A stretch of DNA of 8,268 bases, taken from contig JAASTF010000132.1 of NCBI GenBank assembly GCA_021767525.1, positions 1-8,268 on the forward strand. Direction: 5' to 3'. Of the stretch, positions 1 through 6,200 are shown one piece after another (within the stretch, counting starts at the first letter, position 1; every line of letters begins with the position of its first letter). The stretch comes from Paracoccaceae bacterium (GTDB lineage Bacteria > Pseudomonadota > Alphaproteobacteria > Rhodobacterales > Rhodobacteraceae). A program made the translations under genes and the position numbers. Under the pieces are notes generated by a model, which ran no database searches, was not told where the DNA came from, and worked only from the letters and a program-made list of their open reading frames with translations.

Positions 1-448
1 CGCGTTGGGAGAGCATGTCCAGAAGGTTGGGCCACAGTTCGGACTCGATCAGCACAGCGCCGTCGGGCCGCCAGTGATCCATGAAGCGCCGCAGAGCAGG
101 ACGGCCGTCGATCGGGGCAAAGCGGTGTTGGGTGCGCGGCGGCAGGCGCTCGGCGACGATTTGCGCAGACGAGGTGGTGCCGGAGGTCAGCAGGAAGTGC
201 CAGTCTGGACAGGCATTCCCTAGAGCCCGGATCAACGGCAGCGCCGACAGCGTTTCCCCCACGCTGGCCGCGTGCAGCCAGATCATCGTGCCGTCAGGGC
301 GCGGGGCCGTGGAATACCCCAACCTTTCGCCCGCACGGTCGCCCATGCCTGCTGCCTGAAGCTTGCGCCGTTCTTGCCGGGCAAAGATGGGATAGGCCAA
401 CGCCGACAGCGCGGCATAAGCCTGCAGCGGCAGCGGCTTGGGTGTCAT
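1..448 (-). CDS. waaA: 3-deoxy-D-manno-octulosonic acid (Kdo) transferase, 5' part only
   Basis: Transfers Kdo from CMP-Kdo to lipid IVA or a related lipid A precursor at the inner face of the cytoplasmic membrane, an essential LPS core step (family GT30). The gene runs off the left edge: 149 residues are present of about 420 usual. Residues 10-28 form a short hydrophobic N-terminal segment followed by RQERRK, as expected for the membrane anchor. A GERLGY motif follows at about 40-45. HAASVGET at 59-66 carries Glu65, which matches the proposed catalytic Glu of this family, and ESELWPN at 135-141 is a hallmark of the N-terminal domain. The ATG at 448-446 overlaps the moaA stop (ATGA). Ribosome-binding sequence is poor, so translation probably depends on coupling to moaA. 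Identification is by recognised motifs. The donor-binding C-terminal domain is outside the window. Confidence 0.93.
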   Translation of the reverse strand, partial: MTPKPLPLQAYAALSALAYPIFARQERRKLQAAGMGDRAGERLGYSTAPRPDGTMIWLHAASVGETLSALPLIRALGNACPDWHFLLTSGTTSSAQIVAERLPPRTQHRFAPIDGRPALRRFMDHWRPDGAVLIESELWPNLLDMLSQR

Positions 449-1455
449 CCGCCGGTGTGGCTCATGTGCCGCGACACGCGCCCGTCGACCGACTGGCGGG
501 AATAGTCGAAATCATGGCCCTTGGGTTTATGGGCAATCGCGGCGCGAATGGCCTCTTCCAGCGGCGCCTCGGTATCGGGGTGGTTACGCAGGGGCGCGCG
601 CAGATCGGCCATGTCTTCCTGCCCCAGGCACATATAGAGCTCGCCCGTGCAGGTCAGCCGCACGCGGTTGCAGCTTTCGCAGAAATTATGGGTAAGCGGC
701 GTGATGAAACCGATCTTCTGGCCCGTCTCTTCCAGCCGCACGTAGCGGGCCGGTCCCCCGGTGCGTTCGGCCAGGTCGGTCAGGGTGTAATGCCGGGCCA
801 GCTGGGCGCGCAGATCGCGAAGCGGCCAGTATTGATCCAGCCGATCTTCGTTGCCGATATCGCCCATCGGCATGACCTCGATCCAGGTCAGGTCCATGTC
901 ACGCGCGGCACACCATTCGGTCATGCGCAGCAGCTCGTCCTCGTTGAAGCCTTTGAGCGCGACGGCATTGATTTTCACCCGCAGGCCCGCGCGCTGCGCC
1001 GCGTCGATGCCCCGCATCACCTGGGGCAGGCGTCCCCAGCGGGTGATATCCGCGAATTTCTGCTCGTCCAGCGTATCGAGCGACACGTTCACCCGCCGCA
1101 CGCCCGCGGCATAAAGATCGTCGGCGAAGCGGTCGAGCTGGCTGCCATTGGTGGTCAGCGTCAGTTCCTTCAGCGCGCCGCTGTCGAGGTGCCGCGTCAT
1201 GCTGTCGAAGAACGACATGATCCCGCGCCGCACCAGCGGCTCGCCCCCGGTGATGCGCAGTTTTTCCACGCCGAGCCGGATGAAGGTCGAGCACATGCGA
1301 TCCAGCTCTTCCAGCGTCAGCAGCTCTTTCTTGGGCAGAAAGGTCATGTTTTCCGACATGCAGTAGACGCAGCGGAAATCGCAACGGTCCGTCACCGACA
1401 CGCGCAGGTAGGTGATGGCGCGGGCAAAGGGGTCAATCAGGGGCGCATCTGTCAT
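445..1455 (-). CDS. moaA: GTP 3',8-cyclase MoaA (molybdenum cofactor biosynthesis)
   Basis: Radical-SAM enzyme for the first step of molybdopterin synthesis: it converts GTP to 3',8-cyclo-7,8-dihydro-GTP, which MoaC then turns into cyclic pyranopterin monophosphate. It is cytosolic with two 4Fe-4S clusters. The predicted protein is 336 residues, normal for the family. Cys25-x3-Cys29-x2-Cys32 holds the SAM-binding cluster and GGEP at 70-73 contacts SAM. Cys259-x2-Cys262-x13-Cys276 holds the C-terminal cluster that binds GTP. The chain ends in Gly-Gly, which MoaA needs for activity. I chose ATG at 1455; a TTG at 1491 in frame would add 12 residues unlike the family. There is no good Shine-Dalgarno, and a candidate promoter lies right against the start. 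No other moa/mob gene is in the window. It overlaps waaA downstream by 4 bases, so the two are probably one transcript. Confidence 0.96.
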   Translation of the reverse strand: MTDAPLIDPFARAITYLRVSVTDRCDFRCVYCMSENMTFLPKKELLTLEELDRMCSTFIRLGVEKLRITGGEPLVRRGIMSFFDSMTRHLDSGALKELTLTTNGSQLDRFADDLYAAGVRRVNVSLDTLDEQKFADITRWGRLPQVMRGIDAAQRAGLRVKINAVALKGFNEDELLRMTEWCAARDMDLTWIEVMPMGDIGNEDRLDQYWPLRDLRAQLARHYTLTDLAERTGGPARYVRLEETGQKIGFITPLTHNFCESCNRVRLTCTGELYMCLGQEDMADLRAPLRNHPDTEAPLEEAIRAAIAHKPKGHDFDYSRQSVDGRVSRHMSHTGG

Positions 1456-1462
1456 GGCGCAG

Positions 1463-1491
1463 AACCTATGCGCGGCAAAGGGCCGGGGCAA
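1463..1491 (-). promoter_or_regulatory. candidate moaA promoter, possibly leaderless
   Basis: Reading the minus strand, TTGCCC (1491-1486) is followed after 17 bases by TAGGTT (1468-1463). Seven bases separate the -10-like box from the moaA ATG. A start of transcription at the usual distance would fall on or next to the ATG, which fits the absence of a Shine-Dalgarno. The match is to a generic sigma-70 consensus and is weak in GC-rich DNA. Confidence 0.35.
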
Positions 1492-1502
1492 GTGGGATTG
1501 CG

Positions 1503-1531
1503 TTGCGGCGGCCGGGCGATGGCCGTAACCT
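1503..1531 (+). promoter_or_regulatory. candidate promoter of the lipoprotein gene, possibly leaderless
   Basis: TTGCGG at 1503-1508, a 17-base spacer, then TAACCT at 1526-1531. The -10-like box again ends 7 bases before the ATG (1539), mirroring the arrangement on the other strand for moaA. Both boxes deviate from consensus, so this is only a candidate. Confidence 0.3.
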
Positions 1532-1538
1532 GCGGGGC

Positions 1539-2036
1539 ATGAAACGTTCTATCGCCGCCATTTTGATCGTGCCGCTGATTGCGGGTTGCGCCCTCTTGCC
1601 CGAGCGTATGGCCCGCCCGGATGCCACCGACAGCACCGGACAGGGCGGCCAGACGCGGCCAGCCGCGCGCCCCGACGCGGTGGAAAGCGCGGCCACCCGC
1701 CCGCCGCCCGCGGGCGCCCGCACCGCCGACAGCCTGGATACCAGCACGCCCGAAGAACGCGCCGCCGCCGCGGCCACGCCCCAGGGCGCGCGGGCATTGG
1801 GCCGCACGGTGGCATCGCTGGGCGATCCGGCGCGACCCGGATTCTGGCTGGAGACGCCACTGGTCAGCGCGCCGGCGATGGGGCGGGTCAGCTATGAGGG
1901 GCAAAGCGCCCAGGTCGAGCTGATCCCGATCGATGGACCGCCCTCGGGTGGCAGCCGCATCAGCCTGGCCGCGATGCGCCTGATCGGCGCGCCGCTGACC
2001 GGGCTGCCCACGGTCGAGGTGTTCACCGACGGTTAG
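1539..2036 (+). CDS. small alanine/proline-rich lipoprotein of unknown function
   Basis: A 165-residue predicted lipoprotein. The N-terminus has Lys2-Arg3, a hydrophobic stretch at 4-15 and a lipobox IAGC with Cys17. Residue +2 is Ala, so sorting to the outer membrane is expected under the E. coli rule. Residues about 22-85 are a low-complexity Ala/Pro/Arg/Thr-rich linker. From about 90 to 165 there is a compact domain beginning TVASLGDPARPGFWLETPLV and containing GSRISLAAMRLIG. I recall this C-terminal pattern in a small conserved Rhodobacteraceae family that automatic pipelines sometimes label 'D-galactarate dehydratase'. That name cannot fit: the protein is far too short and carries a lipoprotein signal. 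I chose ATG 1539 because the signal peptide starts there; an upstream in-frame GTG/TTG-type start would bury it. It is divergent from moaA with an 83-base gap. Function is unknown. Confidence 0.8.
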   Translation: MKRSIAAILIVPLIAGCALLPERMARPDATDSTGQGGQTRPAARPDAVESAATRPPPAGARTADSLDTSTPEERAAAAATPQGARALGRTVASLGDPARPGFWLETPLVSAPAMGRVSYEGQSAQVELIPIDGPPSGGSRISLAAMRLIGAPLTGLPTVEVFTDG

Positions 2037-2045
2037 GGCGGGGCA

Positions 2046-2070
2046 GCGAAATCTTGACCCAAGATTTCGC
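2046..2070. terminator. perfect hairpin 1 between convergent genes
   Basis: An 11-base arm GCGAAATCTTG (2046-2056), a 3-base loop ACC, and its exact reverse complement CAAGATTTCGC (2060-2070). It begins 9 bases after the lipoprotein stop and would form in transcripts from either side. There is no U-tract directly after it on the plus strand, so it is not a textbook intrinsic terminator. It may protect 3' ends or be one half of a bipartite terminator. Confidence 0.65.
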
Positions 2071-2098
2071 CCGCTTTCTTTTTTGCAAAGAAAGCGGG
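2070..2098. terminator. perfect hairpin 2, abutting hairpin 1
   Basis: A 12-base arm CCCGCTTTCTTT (2070-2081), a 5-base loop TTTGC, and the exact reverse complement AAAGAAAGCGGG (2087-2098). It shares base 2070 with the first hairpin and ends 2 bases before the stop codon of the alkylation-repair gene. Its base composition (T-rich on one strand) stands out from the GC-rich surroundings. It is probably a bidirectional terminator for the convergent pair, or a copy of a dispersed palindromic element. Confidence 0.65.
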
Positions 2099-2100
2099 GA

Positions 2101-2787
2101 CTACGCGGCGGGCAGGTGTTTTTCCGCCTCTTTGCGGGCAAAGGGTTTCATGTATCGGCCATTGTCGGCCATGAATTGCCGCACGCGCGCGGCATCGTGT
2201 TTCGACAGGTCGCGCAGCCACCAGGCCACGGATTTCTGAATGAACCAATCGGGGTCGCGCACATAGGTTTCGGCCCAGCCAAGCACGCGCTCGCGGATGG
2301 CGGTTTCCGTGTCGTTGGGGTGGTTCTGCTTGGCGAAGGGCAGCGTGACCACCATCGCGGCACGCCGGGTCCAGTGGCTGTCGGCCCTGGTCCACCCTTC
2401 GACCGTGTCGATGCGCGACGGGTCGGCCACCAGCCGTTTTTGCCCCGCCATCATCGCGTGATCGGCGATCGCCCAACTGTCGAAATCGGGCACCCAGGAC
2501 ACGATCAGATCCCAGGCTGCGCTGTCATCGGGGCGCAGGCGGGCCTGTGTCAGCAGCTTGGCGGCGGCCAGGCGGGCCTCGAACACATCGGTTTTCCACA
2601 AGGCATCGGCCAGCGCCACGCGGGCGGGCACATCCATATGCTGGCGCCAATCCCTGGTGATGTCGTTCAGCGCCGGGTTGGGCACGCCCAGATAGTGGCG
2701 CGGCACTTTGTGATACTCCGCCATGCCCTTGGCGCGGCCGGGATCGGCCTGCGCTTGCAGCTGGGCCATTGCCTCGTCCAAAGTCAT
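2101..2787 (-). CDS. AlkD-like DNA alkylation repair protein (HEAT-like DNA glycosylase)
   Basis: A 228-residue protein of the AlkC/AlkD family (DNA_alkylation_repair). Characterised AlkD enzymes are all-helical HEAT-like glycosylases that excise positively charged bases such as N3-methyladenine and N7-methylguanine without flipping them. Family residues that I can place by eye are Trp105 and Asp109 in DSWAIADHAM (matching the Trp109/Asp113 pair of Bacillus AlkD), Arg142 in HWTRRAAM (near the catalytic Arg148), and Trp189/Trp190 in IQKSVAWWLRDLSK (near Trp187). Length is typical. The start at ATG 2787 is supported by AAAGGAG six bases upstream (2794-2800 on the minus strand). An upstream start would add 22 residues unlike the family. 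It is a single gene with its own promoter region, divergent from the phosphatase, and convergent with the lipoprotein gene across tandem hairpins. Exact substrate is not determinable. Confidence 0.88.
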   Translation of the reverse strand: MTLDEAMAQLQAQADPGRAKGMAEYHKVPRHYLGVPNPALNDITRDWRQHMDVPARVALADALWKTDVFEARLAAAKLLTQARLRPDDSAAWDLIVSWVPDFDSWAIADHAMMAGQKRLVADPSRIDTVEGWTRADSHWTRRAAMVVTLPFAKQNHPNDTETAIRERVLGWAETYVRDPDWFIQKSVAWWLRDLSKHDAARVRQFMADNGRYMKPFARKEAEKHLPAA

Positions 2788-2904
2788 CCTGCGCTCCTTT
2801 TTGCGAGTGGCGGGCCCCGATGCGGGGTTGCGTCCGCCGTACAGGCAGGGCACGCATCATGCAAGGCGCCGCAGGCGGCGGCGGGTCAGGCGAATGGGGG
2901 CGGA
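2788..2904. promoter_or_regulatory. divergent intergenic region between alkylation repair and phosphatase genes
   Basis: 117 bases from which both genes must be transcribed. On the minus strand TTGCAT (about 2864-2859) followed 17 bases later by TACGGC is a weak promoter candidate for the repair gene. CCCCG-ATG-CGGGG (2815-2827) would form a small hairpin in its leader. On the plus strand I see no convincing promoter; the phosphatase has a G-rich stretch (2896-2904) just before its ATG in place of a clear Shine-Dalgarno. Confidence 0.35.
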
Positions 2905-3576
2905 ATGGGAACGGTAATCTTCGATCTGGACGGCACGCTGGCCGACACAAGCGGCGACTTGATCGCCGCGGCGAACCATTGCTTTCGCGACATGGGGCTG
3001 GGCGATGTGCTGGACCCGGCGGCCGATGCGCTGACCGCCTTTCACGGTGGCCGCGCGATGCTGACCCTGGGGTTGGAGCGGGTGGGCCATGACGACCGCG
3101 ACGCGATGATCGAGCGGTATTACCCCGTGCTGCTGCGCGCCTATGGCGAGGCGATCGACGTGCACACGCGCCTGTACCCCGGCGCGATGGAGGCGGTCGC
3201 CGCCCTGCAGGCAGGCGGCTGCAACGTGGGCATCTGCACCAACAAGCCCGAGGGGCTGGCGGACACGCTGTTGCGGCGGCTAGGGGTGCGCGAGGCCTTT
3301 GCCTCGCTCATCGGGGCCGACACGCTGCCGGTGCGCAAGCCCGACCCCGAGCCGCTGGTGGCGGCGGTGGAGCGCGCGGGCGGCGCCATGTCCCGCGCCT
3401 GCCTGATCGGAGATACAGATACCGACCGCAAGACCGCGCGCGCCGCCGGTGTGCCGTCGGTTCTGGTCACCTTCGGCCCGTCGGGTGATCGGGTGCTGGC
3501 GTTGGCGCCCGAGGCGCATATCGGCCATTTCGACGAATTGCCGGGGGTCGTGGCGGGCCTGTGGGGCGACGGCTAA
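2905..3576 (+). CDS. gph: phosphoglycolate phosphatase-type HAD hydrolase
   Basis: A 223-residue HAD-superfamily hydrolase, most like phosphoglycolate phosphatase, which dephosphorylates 2-phosphoglycolate from Rubisco oxygenation or from repair of damaged DNA 3' ends. All four HAD motifs are present. They are FDLDGT with nucleophile Asp7 and acid/base Asp9, Thr112 in ICTNKPEG, Lys145 in VRKPDP, and GDTDTD with Mg-binding Asp170 and Asp174. The helical C1 cap domain falls at about residues 15-85. Length fits Gph (about 220-250). ATG 2905 is the natural start because the FDLDGT motif begins 5 residues later. It diverges from an AlkD-like gene; if its substrate arises from DNA repair, the two could share a theme, but that is inference. 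Related HAD phosphatases with other substrates cannot be excluded. Its TAA overlaps the stop codon of the convergent MmgE/PrpD gene. Confidence 0.88.
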   Translation: MGTVIFDLDGTLADTSGDLIAAANHCFRDMGLGDVLDPAADALTAFHGGRAMLTLGLERVGHDDRDAMIERYYPVLLRAYGEAIDVHTRLYPGAMEAVAALQAGGCNVGICTNKPEGLADTLLRRLGVREAFASLIGADTLPVRKPDPEPLVAAVERAGGAMSRACLIGDTDTDRKTARAAGVPSVLVTFGPSGDRVLALAPEAHIGHFDELPGVVAGLWGDG

Positions 3577-4880
3577 GCACCCACCGGCGCGGTCAGCAGG
3601 TCGGTCAGATCTGACAGCGGGCGGCTGTCCAGCGTATCGATCACATCGGCGATGGCCCCTGCGCGCGCCTGGCCCAGTGGCGCGGCAAGCGCGTCGAATT
3701 TCGCGCGCAGCTCGGTCGCTGTGGGTGGCACGTCGTGATCCCAGCGCGGTTCGGTCCAACCGCTTTCCAGCACCCGACCGTCATGCAGATGCAACCGCAC
3801 CCGCGCCAGCCGTTTCAACGGAAAGGGCGCGTTGGCGTGTTCGCTTTCCACCATCCGGAGCCCTTCGGACAGGCGCAGAACGCGCGGGTCGTCCAGCGCG
3901 TCATCCATCAATGCAGCCACCGGCACGTCGCCATGCACCATCGCCAGCGCGCAGGGAAACGAGGTGGAATATTGCGCCTCTTCCGTAGTGCGGGGGCGGG
4001 CGGTGGCCAGGCGGATCGCCTCGTGAAACGTCTCGATCTCGATACGGGTCACATCGCTTTCGGTCAGGTCATGGGTGCGGCGCAGGGCCAGGATTGCCTC
4101 GACCGGGGCCTGCGCCCAGCGGCAGACCGGGTAGGGCTTGTAGTATTGTTCCAGCATGTACCAGCGTTGGCCCAGATCGGCCCAGATGCCGGGCTGCTGC
4201 GTCACGGTGATGGCAGGCGCGCCGGTGAACCCGCGCGCGGCCAGCTGCACCGCCTGCACAGCGGTCATCGCGCCCCAGCCCGACCCGTCCTTCAGCATGG
4301 TGGGGTGGTCGATGCAGCGCATCATCTGGCTGCGCGGGCCGTGATATTCCGCGATCCCCAGCGCGTGGGCGGTCTGGTCGCGGTCCAGCCCTGCCAGCCG
4401 CGCACCGGCAGCGGCTCCGGCGACTGCGCCCCAACTGCCCGAGGTGTGATAATCGGGCACGCTATCATATTGTGCGATGGCGGCGCGGGCGCCGAATTCG
4501 TAGCCCATAACCAGCGCATCCAGGAATTCCGCGCCGCCCAGGGCCTTCGGGGCCAGCGCCAGCATCGCGGGCAACAGCGGGCAGCCGATATGCCCCTTGG
4601 ACGGGTTGAACCCGTCGTGCCCGTCCAGGCTGTCGATCACCATGCCCGCGGCCAGCGCGAACCCCGCCGGCGTGCTGCCGCGCCCATCGAGCAGCAGCGG
4701 CATCGCCCCCGGCATGTCCTGGGCCGCGTGGTCGCAGATGACACCGGCCAGCCGCGTTGCACGCCCGCCCACGGCCACGCCCAGCAGGTCGCGCAGCGAC
4801 AGCCTGGCCTGCGCGCGCACGGCATCGGGTATCTGCGGCCCGCGCAGATCATGGGCGAAACGGATCGGATCGGGTGTCAT
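3573..4880 (-). CDS. MmgE/PrpD family protein (2-methylcitrate dehydratase / aconitate decarboxylase-like)
   Basis: A 435-residue member of the MmgE/PrpD family, which includes 2-methylcitrate dehydratase and cis-aconitate decarboxylase. Expected family blocks appear in order: DSLDGHDGFNPSKGHIGCPL at about 83-102 with Asp86, Asp89 and His97; YHTSGSWGA around 144 with His145; and HPTMLKDGSGWGAMTA with Lys197. The block KPYPVCRWAQAP at 248-259 has Gln257 where relatives usually have His. Aligning by eye to the aconitate decarboxylase active site, the Asp, two His and Lys have counterparts but the last His does not. The start ATG 4880 has AGGAGGG five bases upstream (4886-4892, minus strand), which is strong; the longer open frame upstream lies antisense to the aminotransferase gene. 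No prpB/prpC methylcitrate-cycle genes are adjacent, so I do not call it prpD. It diverges from the DegT gene and converges, with overlapping stops, on gph. Substrate unknown. Confidence 0.9.
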   Translation of the reverse strand: MTPDPIRFAHDLRGPQIPDAVRAQARLSLRDLLGVAVGGRATRLAGVICDHAAQDMPGAMPLLLDGRGSTPAGFALAAGMVIDSLDGHDGFNPSKGHIGCPLLPAMLALAPKALGGAEFLDALVMGYEFGARAAIAQYDSVPDYHTSGSWGAVAGAAAGARLAGLDRDQTAHALGIAEYHGPRSQMMRCIDHPTMLKDGSGWGAMTAVQAVQLAARGFTGAPAITVTQQPGIWADLGQRWYMLEQYYKPYPVCRWAQAPVEAILALRRTHDLTESDVTRIEIETFHEAIRLATARPRTTEEAQYSTSFPCALAMVHGDVPVAALMDDALDDPRVLRLSEGLRMVESEHANAPFPLKRLARVRLHLHDGRVLESGWTEPRWDHDVPPTATELRAKFDALAAPLGQARAGAIADVIDTLDSRPLSDLTDLLTAPVGA

Positions 4881-5000
4881 GGCGGCCCTCCTGACCCCAG
4901 CGTGGCCCGGGCTTGCGCCAGGAAACCGCACAGGGGCGACACGCCGAATGTCGCGCAGCGACATTGACGCGGGGCATTGGTTGACGCATCTCTTGATCCC
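4881..5000. promoter_or_regulatory. divergent promoter region of the MmgE/PrpD and DegT genes
   Basis: 120 bases serving both divergent genes. Near the left end lies the strong Shine-Dalgarno of the MmgE/PrpD gene (4886-4892, minus strand). The right part holds a perfect 19-base palindrome. TTGACG at 4964-4969 is a possible -35 box for the DegT gene, overlapping the palindrome's right arm, but only a poor -10 candidate lies near 4988. There is no recognisable Shine-Dalgarno before the DegT ATG. Confidence 0.45.
4947..4965. promoter_or_regulatory. candidate operator: perfect 8-3-8 inverted repeat
   Basis: AATGTCGC, then GCA, then GCGACATT: two perfect 8-base arms with a 3-base centre (4947-4965). 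It sits 35 bases before the DegT ATG and 66 bases upstream of the MmgE/PrpD ATG, and its right arm overlaps a possible -35 box. Size and symmetry fit a dimeric helix-turn-helix repressor site able to control both genes. No regulator gene is in the window, so the binding protein is unknown. Confidence 0.5.
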
Positions 5001-6200
5001 ATGACCGAGGTATTCACAGGCAATTTCACCCAGCAAGAGCCGATCCCCGACGCGGCGATCGAGGCGGCGGTGCGCGTCATGCGCTCGGGCCGGTTGCACC
5101 GCTACAACGTGGCCGAGGGCGAGCCGGGCGAGGTTGCCCTGCTGGAGCAGGAATTCGCCCGGGCGATGGGCGTGAAATACTGCCTGGCCGTTGCCTCGGG
5201 CGGCTACGCGTTGGGCTGTGCGCTGCGTGCGCTGGGCGTGGGGCCGGGTGACAAGGTGCTGACCAACGCCTTCACGCTGGCCCCGGTGCCGGGCGCGATT
5301 GCCAGCGTGGGCGCGGTGCCGGTGTTCGTGGGCGTGACCGAGGATCTGGTGATCGACCTGGATGATCTGGCGGCCAAGGCCGATCAGGCGGATGTGCTGA
5401 TGCTGTCGCATATGCGCGGGCACCTGGCCGACATGGACCGGCTGATGGAGATTTGCGACGCGCACGGCATCCGCGTGGTCGAGGATTGCGCCCACACGAT
5501 GGGCGCGCGCTGGCGCGGGCGGTTGTCGGGCACGGATGGGGTGATCGGTTGCTATTCGACGCAGACCTACAAGCATCTGAACTCGGGCGAGGGCGGGTTT
5601 CTGGTCAGCAACGATCCGCAGGCGATGGCCCGCGCGATCATGCTGTCGGGCAGCTACATGCTGTATGACAGGCACCTGGCTGGGCCTGATCCCGAGGTGT
5701 TCGAGGGCATTCGGTACAACACGCCCAATGTCTCGGGGCGCATGGATCACCTGCGCGCGGCCATTCTGCGCCCGCAACTGCGCGATCTGGCCACGCAATG
5801 CGAACGCTGGAACGATCGCTATCGCGCGGTCGAGGACGGCCTGCGCGACACGCCTGGCCTGACCGTGGTCGAGCGGCCGGCAGAGGAATATTACGTCGGC
5901 AGTTCGATCCAGTTCCTGCTGCTCGACTGGGCGCCGGCGCGGGTGCAAGAGGTGCTGCGTCGCTGCGCCGCGCGGGGGGTGGAGCTCAAATGGTTCGGCG
6001 GGGCGGAACCCACTGGGTTTACCAGCCGCTATGACAGCTGGCGCTATGCTCCCAGCCAGCCGATGCCCGCCACCGACCGCGTGCTGGCGGGGCTGATCGA
6101 CATGCGTCTGCCGCTGACCTTCAGCCTGGACGATTGCCGCCTGATCGCCCGCATCATCCGCGCCGAGGTGGGGGCCGTGTTCCAGGCCGAAACGGTTTGA
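5001..6200 (+). CDS. DegT/DnrJ/EryC1/StrS-family PLP-dependent aminotransferase
   Basis: A 399-residue fold-type I PLP enzyme. Characterised relatives transfer an amino group from Glu or Gln to keto-sugars bound to nucleotides, making amino sugars for LPS, capsule or antibiotics. Visible features are ASGGYAL at 65-71 (phosphate-binding region, where most relatives have SGTxAL), VVEDCAH at 159-165 with Asp162 contacting the PLP ring nitrogen, and YKHLNSGEGG at 190-199 with Lys191 as the Schiff-base lysine. NVSGRMDHLRAAIL at 243-256 matches the NyRm...AA block. The catalytic Lys is present, so this is an aminotransferase and not a Lys-to-His sugar dehydratase. ATG 5001 was chosen; TTG 4977 would add 8 residues. 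No sugar-nucleotide genes adjoin it, so the substrate is open. Its stop overlaps the next gene's start (TTGA), implying co-expression. It may be controlled by the palindrome upstream. Confidence 0.88.
   Translation: MTEVFTGNFTQQEPIPDAAIEAAVRVMRSGRLHRYNVAEGEPGEVALLEQEFARAMGVKYCLAVASGGYALGCALRALGVGPGDKVLTNAFTLAPVPGAIASVGAVPVFVGVTEDLVIDLDDLAAKADQADVLMLSHMRGHLADMDRLMEICDAHGIRVVEDCAHTMGARWRGRLSGTDGVIGCYSTQTYKHLNSGEGGFLVSNDPQAMARAIMLSGSYMLYDRHLAGPDPEVFEGIRYNTPNVSGRMDHLRAAILRPQLRDLATQCERWNDRYRAVEDGLRDTPGLTVVERPAEEYYVGSSIQFLLLDWAPARVQEVLRRCAARGVELKWFGGAEPTGFTSRYDSWRYAPSQPMPATDRVLAGLIDMRLPLTFSLDDCRLIARIIRAEVGAVFQAETV

Noticed and set aside
442..1542. Long plus-strand open frame of 366 codons opposite moaA
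   Set aside because: It is antisense to a gene with all MoaA motifs, has no recognisable domain, and open antisense frames are common in GC-rich DNA.
2865..2885. GC-rich repeat (GGCGCCGCAGGCGGCGGCGG) before gph as a regulatory hairpin
   Set aside because: Short, low-complexity GC repeats like this are frequent in such DNA and there is no supporting feature.
2083..2904. Plus-strand open frame leading in frame into gph, suggesting a longer fused protein
   Set aside because: The extra N-terminal part is antisense to the AlkD-like gene and looks like no protein family; the HAD motif FDLDGT begins only 5 residues after ATG 2905.
3573..4880. Calling this gene prpD (2-methylcitrate dehydratase)
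   Set aside because: The family covers several reactions, an active-site His is replaced, and no methylcitrate-cycle gene is adjacent.
4881..5948. Minus-strand extension of the MmgE/PrpD frame by about 356 codons
   Set aside because: It is antisense to the DegT gene, and a strong Shine-Dalgarno (AGGAGGG) marks ATG 4880 as the true start.
5001..6200. DegT-family sugar 3-dehydratase (Lys-to-His variant)
   Set aside because: The Schiff-base Lys191 is present in the expected block, so aminotransferase activity is the better reading.
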